Shown: positions 12,811 to 25,333, numbered from the stretch's first letter. The stretch: 64,000 nucleotides of DNA from Trichopria drosophilae (GCA_030407085.1 CM059585.1:116673501-116737500), one strand, 5' to 3'. Program-made: numbers and translations. The notes: generated from the letters alone by a model not told the origin.

Positions 12811-13879
12811 AAACTTGAAACATTTGTTAAATATACTAAAATAATTGATTGCTATTATTATAAATTTACAGCACAAAAAAATAATTCTTTACATCATGTA
12901 AGATTGACGAAGAACATGAATCTTTTGACAAATATAATAAAATGTTTACTTAATATTTACTTACTATTATTCAAATAAACATTTACTTAAATTTACATTT
13001 TTGTTCAGTGTACAACTAATATTAATCAAGATCTACATTATCCTATTCATTCATGTTTGAATAGTGAATTATTTCTCAATCCAAATGACTATTTTTCTCG
13101 TTTAATCCTTAGTGTACTGCCCACTCGCACTAAAATTTCGGATTAACTCGATATTTAGTACGACTCAATAAACTATGTATTATTACTGGGCGGGTTTCAT
13201 AGACATTCAAACGTAAATAAATCATTAAAAATATTTCTTCATCTTAAATACGACAATTATCGTAAATTAGAACACACCCCTTAGTATCTTCTAAATCTAT
13301 GACCCCAACACATGTAGTGAAAATGTGTCACTTGTCTACAAAGAACAAAATGAACCTTCTTCAATACATATATAATTTTTTTTTCTATATTAATGAATAT
13401 CATTTAATTTTTCAAATGTATTAATTTTAATAATAGTTAATTTGCAGGCGATTCATTATTATCATCGACTAAATTAATGAGACTAAATTAATTTGTAATT
13501 TATACATTAGGCGCAATTTACAAATTATATTTACGATTTAACGCGTTTTATTGAAATTTACGGAAATTGTAGTACCTGAAGAAGCTAAAAATTTTTAACA
13601 AGAAAAATGTTTCTTATTGTTGCAATATATTTTCAAACAAATTATAAGTCATCAAATTGTATGAAATTTTCTTTCCAATTCAATTTCGATCCGGGTAACC
13701 CATAAAAACACTATTATTTAATACACGTTTACTCCACATAAGTATTACACTGTTATTCCGTGTTTATCATATACATTTATAATACTTTTAAATTATACAA
13801 AACATATTTTAACATACAATATATACGTCCAAAATACATAATTTTCCTGTTTGCAGCGAAAAACTACGGTTCAGAAGGG
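12811..13879. other. AT-rich intergenic, no gene recognised
   Basis: I see no open frame of interest, no inverted repeat and no shared repeat in this stretch. Confidence 0.5.
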
Positions 13880-14275
13880 TTAAACGTTAAAAAATCGTTT
13901 ATTAAATAGTATACAAGGCATACATTTAAATTGGGTTTATTAAAGGTGTAATATTGTACGTAAATATAGCGAATGAAAAACGCTAATTTTTGCTAAAAGA
14001 TAATTTGGTTATAAAACGTATGCATAATTAAGTTTAATGTCCGATTATGACATACGTTAAAAAAACGTTCATCAGAGACCACTTTGAAACCAAAAATAAC
14101 CTAAAAGTTCATTACCCTTTACTAAGGGATAGGTCAATTTTAATCGTTTTTAATCCCAATAGACATTATCGTTTAGTACAAGTTTATTTTATTGGAATTT
14201 TAAACATTGAAAAATCGTTATTGAAACGCCATAAAATCACTCATGTAATATGCGTATAATAAAAGTATAAAATCT
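13880..14275 (+). repeat. Dispersed copy of the 22.6-23.5 kb repeat
   Basis: The stretch around 14014-14100 (TATAAAACGTATGCATAATT, then AGTTTAATGT, then ATACGTTAAAAAAACGTTCATC) is clearly related to units at 22818 and 23030 (ACGTG.ATA.TT.AGTTTAAT.. then ACGTTAATAAAACGATCATC). The 70-codon open frame inside is a by-product. The repeat class is unknown. Confidence 0.55.
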
Positions 14276-14661
14276 TACACGCACGATAGGCTTCAATCAA
14301 ATTTAAATGAAAAGTGCTCGCCCATCGCTAATTTTTGCAAATATTTCTGTGACATCAATGGATAAGTTTAAGCCTAAATTAAATAAAAATTAAACAGAAA
14401 ATTTTGTCTTCGGTTTACGCACAACATTCCTTTCTCAAGGAGATTTAACCGGGATCAAATCTACATAAGCCATTTCTTAAAAAAAATAAAAAAAGTGAAT
14501 GTTTCGAAAATACTGACTGAAAGCACAAATAGAAAAATATAGTTATTAGAATCGTTTTAGCGTAGTAAAACACGGCATTACAAAAAATATTACTATTACA
14601 TGATCGTTAAATATGGAGTAGAATACATAACCTTTAATCTAGCGTAAACATACCCATAATA

Positions 14662-14808
14662 CATTTGAGTCCTGGTATATTTACCCACTCGGTTACTCAC
14701 CTCCCCCTCCTGTCTCGTTATATTTACCAAAAGAAGGGGACCAGCCTGCAAGGTGGGGGAAAAAGGGAGCTAAATAATGTAAGACGCAATTATACGGGGA
14801 TTCTACTG
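14662..14808 (-). mobile_element. Pogo-type miniature element, uninterrupted relative of the 61.9 kb element
   Basis: Read on the minus strand it begins CAGTAGAATCCCCGTATAAT and continues TTGCGTCT, a CCCACCTTG block, CCCCTTCTTTT and AAATATAACGAGAC. All of these occur in the same order at 61925-62435. The right flank is CA instead of the expected TA and the left flank is TA, so it looks old. It carries no transposase. The CAGTAG terminus and TA target suit pogo/Tigger-like non-autonomous elements (family knowledge plus inference). Confidence 0.7.
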
Positions 14809-15919
14809 CAGTTACTGTAAATATTTCTTAATGCACTGAGAATATTAACATAGATGTAATCAACTGATTAAATAAAAATATGCTCTTAATGAAAATTTTC
14901 ATTGCAAAAATTTAAATACTGAGTTGGGCTTCAGACAGAAACTCCGCGATAAATTCATAAGTAAATTCCGAATCTTTTATTTGTTGCAGTATTTCATTAC
15001 TTTTTATAGCAAAAAGGTGTTGGTATGGGTATAAATTTGTGTGAAATATTATGTTCAAGCTAGTTTTAATTGTTGATTTCATTAGTAAAAGTTATTCAAA
15101 TACTAATATGCACCGATTCCGGCACTTAGGCGTGTCGTTTTACAGGTTTAAAGTACCATATACACGATTTATTAACTGCTGACAAGTCAGTAACATTTTG
15201 TAAATTCGCAATCAATTTCACTTCCGCTATTAGCGATAGGTTAGGTTTACTCTTTGTTGATAAATAATCATGTGGAGTATTCCTTTCTTTATCGTAGGAT
15301 GGACATAGTTGTTAGTAGTTACCGAAAAACAGTTTTACATGTCATTGATATGACTTTTTCCCGTTAAACGAAGCGCTCGAATATTTCAAAACACGTTATT
15401 CAGAAATTCGCAGGAAAAAATTCATCATTTTTTTTTTAATTTGTTATAATTTCTTGTTGTGTTAGAGGAGGAAAACTCTTGCAATTAACTTGGTATTTTT
15501 CCGTTCCCAAATTCTTATAAATGGATTCACTACCACGAGTTGAAGTGACAAAATGTTGAAATTTTGTGTGAAATTAAAATAAAATTTTTGAAATTTATTT
15601 AAAAAATCATAAAATTTGGACATTATTGTCAAAGGGAAACGATGCATATCTAAATTCCCTATAAATATCAATTTTTACTTTTTTGATATACGAGCACTTG
15701 TGAAAATTTGTCATTTGGACAAAAATGTTCTATTCGAATCCGCGCGTTCCCCTTTCTTGCATGGAAGTCCTCAATTTTAATTCACAAAGACGATATGGAT
15801 GGAGTTTTTGCGATTGTTTTTTGATACAGAAAAATTAGGGTCAAATTCTAGATATGCGACGGGATTTTAACCGGGGACTTTTGAATTAGGGAAAAACAAT
15901 ATATATGTACTAAATAAAC
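14809..15919. other. Intergenic, no gene recognised
   Basis: AT-rich sequence with one 69-codon minus-strand frame (15462-15671) that has no recognisable content. Confidence 0.45.
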
Positions 15920-16090
15920 TTTTTCACGAATGCATGTCTAAAAGACATCCCTTTTGAAGATATCTAGTCAAAGATTTGGGAACAGGTACCTAAAGGACGT
16001 CTTTATAAAATTATACTATGTTAACATTATTATGAGAACGTTTAATTATTTGGATGTTTTCTCTCTTTTTTTCTAGATGTATGATTACAG

Positions 16091-16912
16091 TGTAGCGCAG
16101 GGTGTTAGTGTACTCAGCGCACAGATATCCTCAAAGGGTTATAGGTCTGACAAAAATGTGGAGGAAAACGGTTTTCACGGTTTTATTTGTACAACTATTT
16201 AGCTTCAAAATGTGCAAACCGCGAAATACCAGCTGATCGTTTTCTCCAAATATGGGTGATTATAGGTGATTTACAATTTTTACTCTCTTCTGTATAGAAA
16301 TGTAAATTGATTCATATATCATCTGAAAGTAGATATTTCAACGACCAAATTCTATCAAATAAAGCTCCATTATCTATAGTTTTAATATTAGATTTTTCAC
16401 TGGAAAATATGTTTTTTTTATTGGTTTTTAATCAATAAAAATGAAACGAATAAATTATTATTAAAAAAAATTACAGTTTATTCGGGACAAAAAGGTAAGT
16501 CTCCTAAAAATTAAATAAAAAAAATCATTTTTGAGTGCGAAAAAAGTTAAAAACAAAAACCACGGTTTCTACGATTTTTTTCTGAAACTTTGAGGTTATG
16601 TGAAAAATGATATGTACAAAAATTGTAGATCTTTTTTATACCTACAACATTCCCTAAAAACATTTTGCGATTGAAGGTCAATTGTCGCCGGTAATAAAAA
16701 AAGATCGCTGTAAACATTGTAAATCACCTATAATCACTTATATTTGGAGAAAACGATCAGCTGGGATTTCGCGGCTTGCCAATTTTAAAGCTAAATAGTT
16801 TAGTGACAAATAAAGCAGTGAAAGCCGTTTTTCTGCACATTTTTGTCAGACTTATAAGGATAGCTGTGAGCGGTAGACCCGGGTTCGATTCTTCGCGTCC
16901 ACTTTTTTTTTT
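16091..16912 (+). mobile_element. tRNA-like (SINE-like) sequence split by a long palindrome
   Basis: At 16092-16109, TAGCGCAGGGTGTTAGTG fits a pol III A-box with its tRNA D-arm. At 16881-16892, GGGTTCGATTCT fits a B-box, followed by TCGCGTCCAC and a run of ten T (16903-16912), as expected for a tRNA or tRNA-derived SINE end. The two boxes are about 780 bp apart, whereas in a tRNA they sit 30-60 bp apart. The DNA between them is mainly an inverted repeat: 16116-16277 pairs with 16716-16874. The parts outside the arms do not match each other, so they are not simply TIR ends. My reading is a SINE interrupted by a fold-back insertion. Confidence 0.45.
16116..16874. repeat. Fold-back element, ~160-bp inverted arms around a ~440-bp spacer
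   Basis: The left arm (16116-16277) and the reverse complement of the right arm (16716-16874) share long blocks: TCTGACAAAAATGTG, GCGAAAT.CCAGCTGATCG, TTTTCTCCAAATAT and GTGATTATAGGTGATTTACA. Small indels near the outer ends show age. The spacer is AT-rich with no open frame of note. No transposase is present. Confidence 0.85.
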
Positions 16913-17399
16913 CCTTATTTGTTTATATTTGTTGCCGCTCAAAATTATGAAAAAAAAAATCATAAGATATTCTTACGTAAATTTATTATACATATGAATA
17001 CAAAATATTAAACTGATTTAAAAATAAATTAAACAAAAACAATTATTCAAATTTGTTTACTTTCAGAGATCTTCTCGGCATTTTCAAGATATGTTTCACG
17101 GATTGAAGGATATTTTTTAGACATCTTTAAGAAATATTTTTGTTTATTGGATATTAGAAGTAAGGATATTCAAATGTTTCTATAATAATTCGCGAGAGTA
17201 TTTTTGAAAAAAATCGGTGGGCAAATTTTGCACATTTGGTTGGGGAGATAATTTGTCAATATTCTTACAATTAAATATTAAATATTCGACTACGATTTTC
17301 ATCAGGTAACAAATTTGTACAAATTTTATCATTTCGTTTTAATATTCTCATTGTTTAAAAGTTTCAATTCGAATTATCAAAAATTTGATTGTATTCACT

Positions 17400-18110
17400 T
17401 CGAAAAGCTGAAAAAATCCTTCGGAATAAAATATATCGATGTTGAATATGGAAGGTGACATTCATAGGCGAAAAATAAATCATCGCTCCGCCCCGAAAAT
17501 GCGATAAAACGGACGTCGAGGATTTCCGATCTCTGGGAGAAAGACGCGCACAGGTGGGGCAGTATGTAAGAGACAGATGGGGCGCTAGGGGGTATAGAAG
17601 GCAACGCGCTCGAAATACCTTCAAAGCAGAAATGCGGCAATTTATATGCGTGTCGCCTGGCCCATTAAACGGAGCCAATCAAAGCCGAAGCTAATAGCGG
17701 GGCGAATCCCCCTTGCCCCTGGCCCCAGCGCTGAAGCCACCCGCGCGAGATGGGACGGTCGATGATGCTCGGGTGCCTTCGCGTTCGGTATATATCGCGA
17801 CATCGGAATCTATCGGGCACAAGCGGCCACTGTGTGTATAGACGAACCGCGGCCCGTGGCCTCGGAGCGGTTCGCCTTATAGCACCGTCGGCGGTGCCTT
17901 TTAGCCCAACAATCCGCTCCTTGTATCGACAGACCGGCCCTTTTTGCCCCACCTACGCCCCAGCTTTTTGTTTTAGCCGACCGTATATCGCCTCATCGCG
18001 CTAGCCATCCTTTCGCGGCAAAAGCTCGCCGCCAATGACCGAAATCAATCTGGACGTCCCGAACGCATCCGATTTCCCGCAAAATGAAATTTTTTGCGAA
18101 AATGTGCGAT
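17400..18110. other. GC-rich CpG-containing island
   Basis: This block is markedly richer in G+C and CpG than its surroundings and holds overlapping open frames on both strands (about 80-104 codons), none with recognisable content. Overlapping frames on both strands are what GC-rich DNA produces by chance. It may be a regulatory region or an unrecognised exon; the sequence alone does not decide. Confidence 0.4.
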
Positions 18111-18507
18111 GGTAATTTTTGTTTAAGGTTAGAATTCCATAGCCACTGAATTAAACACCGACATTTCCAATGAGAACCGCAACGGGAACATTACCTAACA
18201 AGGGTGTAAAGTAGTCTTTCACGCACGAATAGGAAATGTTAATTAATAGGATTATCATTAAACGCTTTGCGTCGCAGGGGTTTCAATTTGCACCAATGAA
18301 AAGGTGTCCGATTTTTTAGGGATTATTCGTAACTTATATGACACATGTACGTCATGTTTCAGCTGCACTTTGTGTACACTGTTTTTTCAGACTTTAAAGA
18401 CGTAAAATAGTCTTTTTCATCACACTGGGATGAAAGAAGTAACTTTCCTCCCGCTTGCGGTGTCATGAAGAAAAATCGTATACTTCCCTCGGGAAGTAAA
18501 AAAGATT

Positions 18508-18531
18508 GTCTCAGACTGCGCAGTCTGAGAC
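18508..18531. repeat. Perfect 24-bp palindrome at the centre of a larger hairpin
   Basis: GTCTCAGACTGC is followed immediately by its exact reverse complement with no spacer. Imperfect pairing continues outward through AAAAAAGATT / ATTCTTTATTTT and further to the CTCGGGAAG / ACCTCCCTCG region, giving a potential cruciform of about 90 bp. Confidence 0.9.
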
Positions 18532-20242
18532 ATTCTTTATTTTACCTCCCTCGTTGAGTAATATACTATTGGAACATTAATCATCAAGCATTACAAGCAT
18601 ATAATAGCGCATTATGTACCAAGCGTGTAAAGTATACTTTTTTCTCCGAGCGGAAACTGGAGGTACAATGCCGAAGGAGTCGAGCCGTCTGTAAAATTTC
18701 CGATCATGCACAACCAATCATGTCAGGTATTGTATTTTGATTCTCACATACGCAGCGCAAAAAGCTATTTTGCTCCCTATATCGTGGAAGCAAAGTTGTA
18801 TTTTCTCTCCCTAGGAAGCTACATTTTACCCCAGTCTAAGCGCAAAATACTATTACTCCATATAACGCTGGAGCAAAATAATACATTTTCGTATGAGAAA
18901 CTAGTTGCAATGAATAGGTGTTTTCGTCAAAGTCAAACATTCATATCAAAGTCGCGCTCGTTAGAGAACATTTTGCTCCCTAGTTGCATAATGTAGTATT
19001 ATTTATGGATGTAAAGATAGTAGTATAGTGTGACATCCGTTTCTGCAAGACCTTTCAATTTACGAATTTCCTTCCCGTCGACTTGTGAATGGACAATCAA
19101 AGTATTTTACGTCCAATGAATTTCATAAAGTGGAAACACGCTTATAAAGTTCTCTTTTAGTCACTTAAAAAGGAATTACTCTTTGCTCATTCCAATATAA
19201 GAAATAGGATAAATAATGTAGATATAATTCTCGACGCGTTCAACGTCACTTACATGGCCACTGAGGGGCACAAAAGTGCACTTTGTACTCTTGGTATGTA
19301 ATACCTTCCTGGCTAATTATGTATTAAATTCCTCTGTAAACTTTTAAAATACTTTTATTTTATCGAACGAAAATTATCGTAATGTGAAAAGTTGTATGTA
19401 AATGTGTCCCTTGCAGGCATGAATCGTCCGATCATGTATGGAAGTACATACTGTATTAAATAATATACTATAATTCTCACTATGTGAAATAGTGCATTAT
19501 GCCGCTAGTGTGTAAAATAGAATTTTAAAATATTAGAATCTACTAACCATACGTATTTTTTTTCTAGTATACCTAAAGTTAGATTTCACACACTGTTGTT
19601 ATTTTTTATTTTACAAGAACTTTATTATTCTAGGACAAAAAAAAACATTTGTTTTGTATCTCGGGAAAATCGACGAAAGTGAAGTTTAGCAACATGATAA
19701 ATATTTCACAAAGTAGTTTTTGTAATATAATGCGAATACGTGCCATTTTTAACGCGGTTTTCCACACTAGTGGAGTTTTCGCTTACTCCGCAAAAGCATC
19801 TCTTTAAACACTAGTAGCATAATAGCACTCTTTGAAGCCTGTTTTTCGCGTTTAAAATAAACTTTTATTTATTTTGACAGCGATTCACATCAATAAATTG
19901 ATAAGTCGTGAGTAATGTTACACTTGACCACCTGAATAAAAAAAATAGGACGTGTATATAGTTTGCGTGTAAATTCTGGCACCAAAATTTAAGAAAGTAT
20001 AATTTACACATTTTTTAATTTTTAAGAGATAGGTGTAATTTACGAGTTTTTTAATTTTTATGTGAATGTATTTTTTTTCCTATTCGTAACGGTTCCAATT
20101 TTATGCAGGTAAAAGTAAAATCACAATTAAGACGCCTTAAATGTGAAAAAAGTAATTTTTGGATGGAAATTTACTTCTTTTCATATTGAAAATGGGTGAA
20201 TCAATTGCAGTTATTAAAAAAAATGTAAAAATATTTTTGAGA

Positions 20243-20260
20243 ATATATATATATATATAT
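20243..20260. repeat. (AT)n microsatellite
   Basis: Uninterrupted AT dinucleotide run within AT-rich DNA. Confidence 0.9.
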
Positions 20261-20790
20261 GTTAAACTCGATTTAAATTATTTTACAAAGAAAACTTTTT
20301 TCTGGAATTCAAAAATTACTCGAAGCTACGGCCGAAACGTTTGACAAATCAAATTTCATTTATTATTATCGTCAATTTCTTTTGTCAATTTATTGTTTTA
20401 TATCATTTATTTATGGAAGTCAATTTAAGCGACTATCATTTCAAATTTATCGTCTATTTGTTTGTTTTCTTTTAATTTGACGGATAAAAATGGAGTTTAC
20501 GTTGCAATGGAAGTTATAAATAGATAGTTAATGTTATATTATATAATTTATGCCATTCGATGCGTAAAATGCTATTTTACACACTTTTGAGATTTTTCGG
20601 TCATATTTTACGCTGTCAAGTGACATAAAATATCATATGACACGTGTGCGTAAATGTTTATTTTGCGAATGTGATTACGACCCTCGTCTTCGGCTCGGGC
20701 CGCAACCCTTTACATTATGAACTTTTACGCACTAGTTTCATAATATACTAATTAAGACTAACTCACAAAATTATATTAAACGAAAAACAT

Positions 20791-22599
20791 AATTAAATAA
20801 TTGCAATTAACCCATTAATGACTAAGCAAACTCAAAATATATTACCGCCTTATAGCTCTCATTTTAAATAAGAAAAAAGTGTAAACTTTTCCTCCCCTAT
20901 TACTAACTATTTTTGGACATCTATGAAGAGTGGGGGCAGATATTTTTTATTTTACAACATATGTACATTCACATATAGATTAGATCTTTTATCTTTCTTG
21001 TATGGAATAAAAATTTTTTAAACATTGAAAAAAAATTGGAAGGTTGCTCATTTCAATAGTGCTGGTAACATTTTCAAAAATTATGTTTAACACATTTTGT
21101 TCAAAACTATTGGAGAAAAACGTAATTTTTTGGATATGATTATTTTTTTAAAGGTAATTTTCACTATGAACCCGATTTCTGATCACCGTCTAACCTATCA
21201 GAAATGTGCTCCCGATAGTTTTACTTAAAAAAAATGCTTTCACATATTTTGATTTTTCTCGATTTGCATTTTAAAATGATGTCTGCATGCCAACATTTGT
21301 TAAAGTGTGTGATTGGATGTGAGTGCGTGTGCGTGTATGCATCATGTGTGTGTGTGTGTGTGTAGAAATGTACGTGGATAACTTTCAATAGGATTATTCA
21401 AACTTTTCTAACTAATGTTTCCGATTTTATGTAATATTTATAATAAAAATAACAAAGAAAAGATAAGTATAAATGATTGATCAGTAGAGAAGCTAAAAAT
21501 GATTTGTCTAGAATAATATGGATTGCATATAAAAAGACCTAAGGACAATTACTTCGATACTATAGTGCCGCAAACTGTAAAATCAAAACGAAAAAATATT
21601 GTAAAATATGTTCATAAGATTATGTCTAAAATGACGTTTTTTTTCGAACATGTTAACACTACCCAGCAGTTTCCATCTTTACCATCATTCAAAATTTGTG
21701 AATTTTTCTAATAATATTGGCAATAGCTTTAATCACACTGACATGTTTTTGTTGACCGTAGAAATTAGTTAGAAAAATTAAAAGTATCTTATATTAACAT
21801 CGTTATTTGCTCGCTATCAGACGAAAATCTCAAATTTACATTTATATTAAAGTATTTCCGTTTTTACCGAACTACAATATACAACTATTGGACTGTCATA
21901 TAAATATTACCAAAGTATACCCTAGAATAGTTATATTTGAAACTTTTTCGGTCCTTTTTCTAGTACAGTCGTTTTCTGCCAGATTTGAAGGAAAAACGTG
22001 ATATATGTTCAATCTCTGTCTTTTTTAGAAATGCGCGTAATTGCATTTTATTACATTTTTCTCCCACAGTTCTTCCATTTTATTTGTATATAGCACGTTA
22101 TAATTTTCAAAATATATACATAATGAAAATTAACGGGGAAAATATATAGAGGGAACCATAAAATATTACAAAAATAATGCCAAACATTTCCGAAAATTAA
22201 AGAAATTTCAATAATTGCAACATTATGGTAGTTTTCTTCCTGATAAAAAACTATATTAAAAAAAGCACGAGTAAGAAATGATTAAAAATTAAAACATAAC
22301 TTTGAATATACTGTAAAGATTCTACTTAAATATGAGTAAACATTTTGAAAATGTATAGCATTTGCAAAATTACATTCCTTGGTAGTCAATGTTGTATCTG
22401 TTTAGGTGTAACTTTTGTTCAGAAAATAATTATTATTTATATTCCATATAATTTAAAATTTTTGCTTAAACTTGACTCGACTGAAGTTTACGTACATATG
22501 AAAGTGTATACATAAAGTGTATGTACAAAAACGCTACATTATAACAAAATAAAAGAAATTCATGCTGGACATTTTTAATAAACATGAAAGGACTGCGTT
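20791..22599. other. AT-rich intergenic with a TG microsatellite
   Basis: No gene is recognised; open frames are 64 codons or shorter. A short (TG)n run lies at 21345-21363, preceded by an imperfect GTGTG-rich stretch from about 21305. Confidence 0.5.
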
Positions 22600-23470
22600 C
22601 CCTTGTGCAAATATCATCATATACGTTTATTATACTTAAATAAGGCTTAAAAATGGTTTAGGTACATGATGTATTCGTTTACAATACGTGTATATCATAC
22701 GAAACGTATTAACGTTATATTAAAAATTGTTTGCATTTAATAAAGGTGTATTTATATAATATTGTATTTAAATATTGGTGTATAAAAACATTTGAATTTG
22801 GGCAAAGATACTCCAATACGTGCATAGTTTAGTTTAATTTTCGTTTACGATATACGTTAATAAAACGATCATCCAAAATACATTTTAAACAGTCATAATT
22901 CGTTTACTAAACAAAACAGTAATGTGAATCGTTCTATTAATTCGAATAAAGACATTAACATTTAAAATACGTTTATTACACGTAAGTTCAGTTTAAAAAA
23001 AGTACTGGTGTATATAAGATGCGCTGTTTATAAAACGTGTTCATAATTCAGTTTAATATTCATTTACGACATTCGCTAATAAATCTTTGAACCTATATCA
23101 CTTTTAAACGAAGGATATCTTATACTTTCATACCCCGTTTACAACACGAAACAGCAATGTAAACTGTTTAATTAATGTTAGTAAAGACACTATAGTTTAA
23201 TATACGTTTTGTGCACGTAACTTTAGTTAAAAAAGGACAAAGATATACAATGTGAAAGTTTCGGGATGATAAGTATATTATATAGTCGTTTAAAATACGT
23301 TTAAAATATGTGTGTATCAAGCACATACAATAATTATGTAATATTTGTCATAATCAAACGCATATAAAACAAAAGTTTGCTAAAAAACACTCAGTTTATA
23401 AAACGTTTTTACAAATCGATTTATTCGGAATTTTGAATTAAAAAAGCTTCAGTGAAATCAAATAATTCGT
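22600..23470 (+). repeat. Diverged tandem array, unit ~217 bp
   Basis: Units beginning near 22818 and 23035 (ACGTG.ATA.TT.AGTTTAAT) align over their full length: TTTACGA.AT, ACGTTAATAAA or CGCTAATAAA, AACA..AC.GTAATGT-like, and AATACGTTT..ACGTAA.TT.AGTTTAAAAAA. Weaker copies extend on both sides (TATAAAACG and ATACGTTTA motifs at 22660-22800 and 23270-23420). A separate copy lies at 13880-14275. The array is non-coding; the class is unknown. Confidence 0.6.
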
Positions 23471-25333
23471 ATAATATCCAGGATATTTAAAACCTTTTTA
23501 AAATCGGTTGTTTATAAAATAGGTTGAAACATCCGTTTACCAAAATACCGTCATAATACCTGAACAATATACCATATTCAAATTGTAGTAATATTGAAGG
23601 ATCGAATCATTTCATTTCGTTGCTGTACGTTGATTTCAACAATAATAATATCTGAAATTTCAATATTGTACATCTATTTTGAAGTTTTACTTGGGGAAGG
23701 TTCAATTTCTTATTGAACGACAAGAGTTTTTATAAAACGGTTGATAAGAAACGAAGCAAAATTAAAATTTACTAATTTAATGATACTCTCTCACCAAATA
23801 TTCGTGCACTCCCTTACAAATGTTATTGATTACTTCCAAGTCGAAAATTGGAGTGTAATACTTCTTATGGGAGTGTAGAAGATCAACATTTCTAATTTAC
23901 TTAAATGCAACAATGATGCCATATTCGATGGCTGCATATATCTTGCGATATTAGTGTCACGACGATTTACTTATATGGGACTTGCAGGTTAGGTTTACTA
24001 CATAATATCATACAAAGAATTTTACCAATTATATTAGAATAAAATACGCCATTTAAAATCTTAGTCGCACCATCATTCAATCGCGGAACTTTGAAACAAA
24101 ACGAATTTTGTTTTAATGTAAAAATTGCAGAACTCTTCCCTCCAAAAAGGAAAAGAAATGCAGCGAGTCGTTAAGTATTTACGCTGTAATAGACACATCA
24201 CTTTTGATCTACGGCAAGCCGCATATAACTCAACTTATAGACCATAAAAAGCTCGAAGGCCCAACCAGAGTAAGGCATAGAACAAGGGAGAGAAGTTTCG
24301 CGAGAAGAGAACGTTGTAGCCGGTATGAAAAATAACAGCCGAAGCCCCACTGGTATCGGGCGTTAATGCTTCCTGGGGATTGATGTGCTACCTTTATGGG
24401 TTATTTATTTAATACTGACAAATTCGCCCAGCTATCTTTTTCTTCTCTTTTCTTCATCAACGTCGCATAATAGCATTTTATGGCCTCTTCGATGCGCCGT
24501 CAAAAAATGACAAACATCAAACGTCATCCCACGATGTCCAGAGTTCTCAGCACTGAAACAAAAAACAAATTCGTCATTATTAAAAAATATATACTATTTT
24601 TTACGTGATAACTTTTAGTTAGTTACAGGATGTATTGCCAAATACGTCATTAATATATATAAGTTCAGGACAAGATATCGAATAAATTTCAATAACAAAT
24701 AGCTCATGACTAACTGCCGGTCGCACTGTGCAATTACTGCGATGACCGTTTCCCTGCATGGAAATTATCCTATATGGAATTAGTTATGGATCGATCATTT
24801 CACTTGTAAATGATGAGGAAATTATTAAGTCGCTAACGTTGTGGCCGATGGTGTGTGCCGTTAAAACTTTGCAGCTGCCGATTTCGCATGTCGATGCATA
24901 TTCGTAAAAGGATATTCAAAGATCGAGGCGACGATCGGCACGATAAAGATCTCGAACATAATGCAGCTACGAACACGTAAATGTCGATGCCGAACACGTT
25001 TCAAACGTAATTGGAGAATTGTTATTAATATTCAAAACGTTCAAAAATAATTGTAATTTATTTTCGATGAGTTCATTATAAGCATTCGACACTTTTAAAC
25101 CTATCAGATAAATGACTATCGGCAAAACTGTCTGCAAAAGTCAAGTGGCATGGTTAGTTAACCTTCGAAAATCTTAGGGGCGTTTTCTATACGCGGAATA
25201 AAAACAAATATTTGGTCGTTTACGATGTTACACGAAATTCAATGATCAGTTTACGCAACATAATTGTAATAATTCATAAGAGAAATTTCGAGTGATAAAG
25301 TTTAACCATATTTTCGTAGAAGAGATTACGAGG
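23471..25333. other. 5' flank of the kinesin gene
   Basis: No upstream gene is recognised. The sequence becomes GC-richer from about 24240. No promoter motif can be assigned with confidence, and a non-coding first exon somewhere in the last kilobase is possible but not visible. Confidence 0.4.

Larger units (their letters stand above)
15920..17170. repeat. Composite repeat: GATGTCTAAAAGATATCT-type segments flanking a fold-back
   Basis: The segments at about 15935-16010 (TCTAAAAGACATCCC, AAGATATCTAGT) and 17085-17165 (CACGGATTGAAGGATA, TAGACATCTTTAAGA, TTTATTGGATAT) are related to 63780-63975 at the right end of the window (GACGGATTGAAAAGATATC, TAGACATCTTTAAGG, CTTATTGGATGT). Between the two 16-17 kb segments lies the palindrome at 16116-16874. 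The larger unit is probably an older repeat into which the fold-back sequence was inserted. Confidence 0.55.
18200..20790. repeat. Hairpin-dense repeat region (GTAAAATAGT/GCTCCCTAG modules)
   Basis: This 2.5-kb region repeatedly uses GTAAAATA, GCTCCCTA, ATAATGYACTA and ACGCACTAGT-type modules in both orientations. It contains nested hairpins, including a 24-bp perfect palindrome at 18508-18531 and GC-rich stems such as CTCGTCTTCGGCTCGGGC near 20683-20700. Parts recur inverted at 8620-9150. The 96-codon frame at 18706-18996 is made of these modules and is not a gene. The borders are uncertain. Confidence 0.5.
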
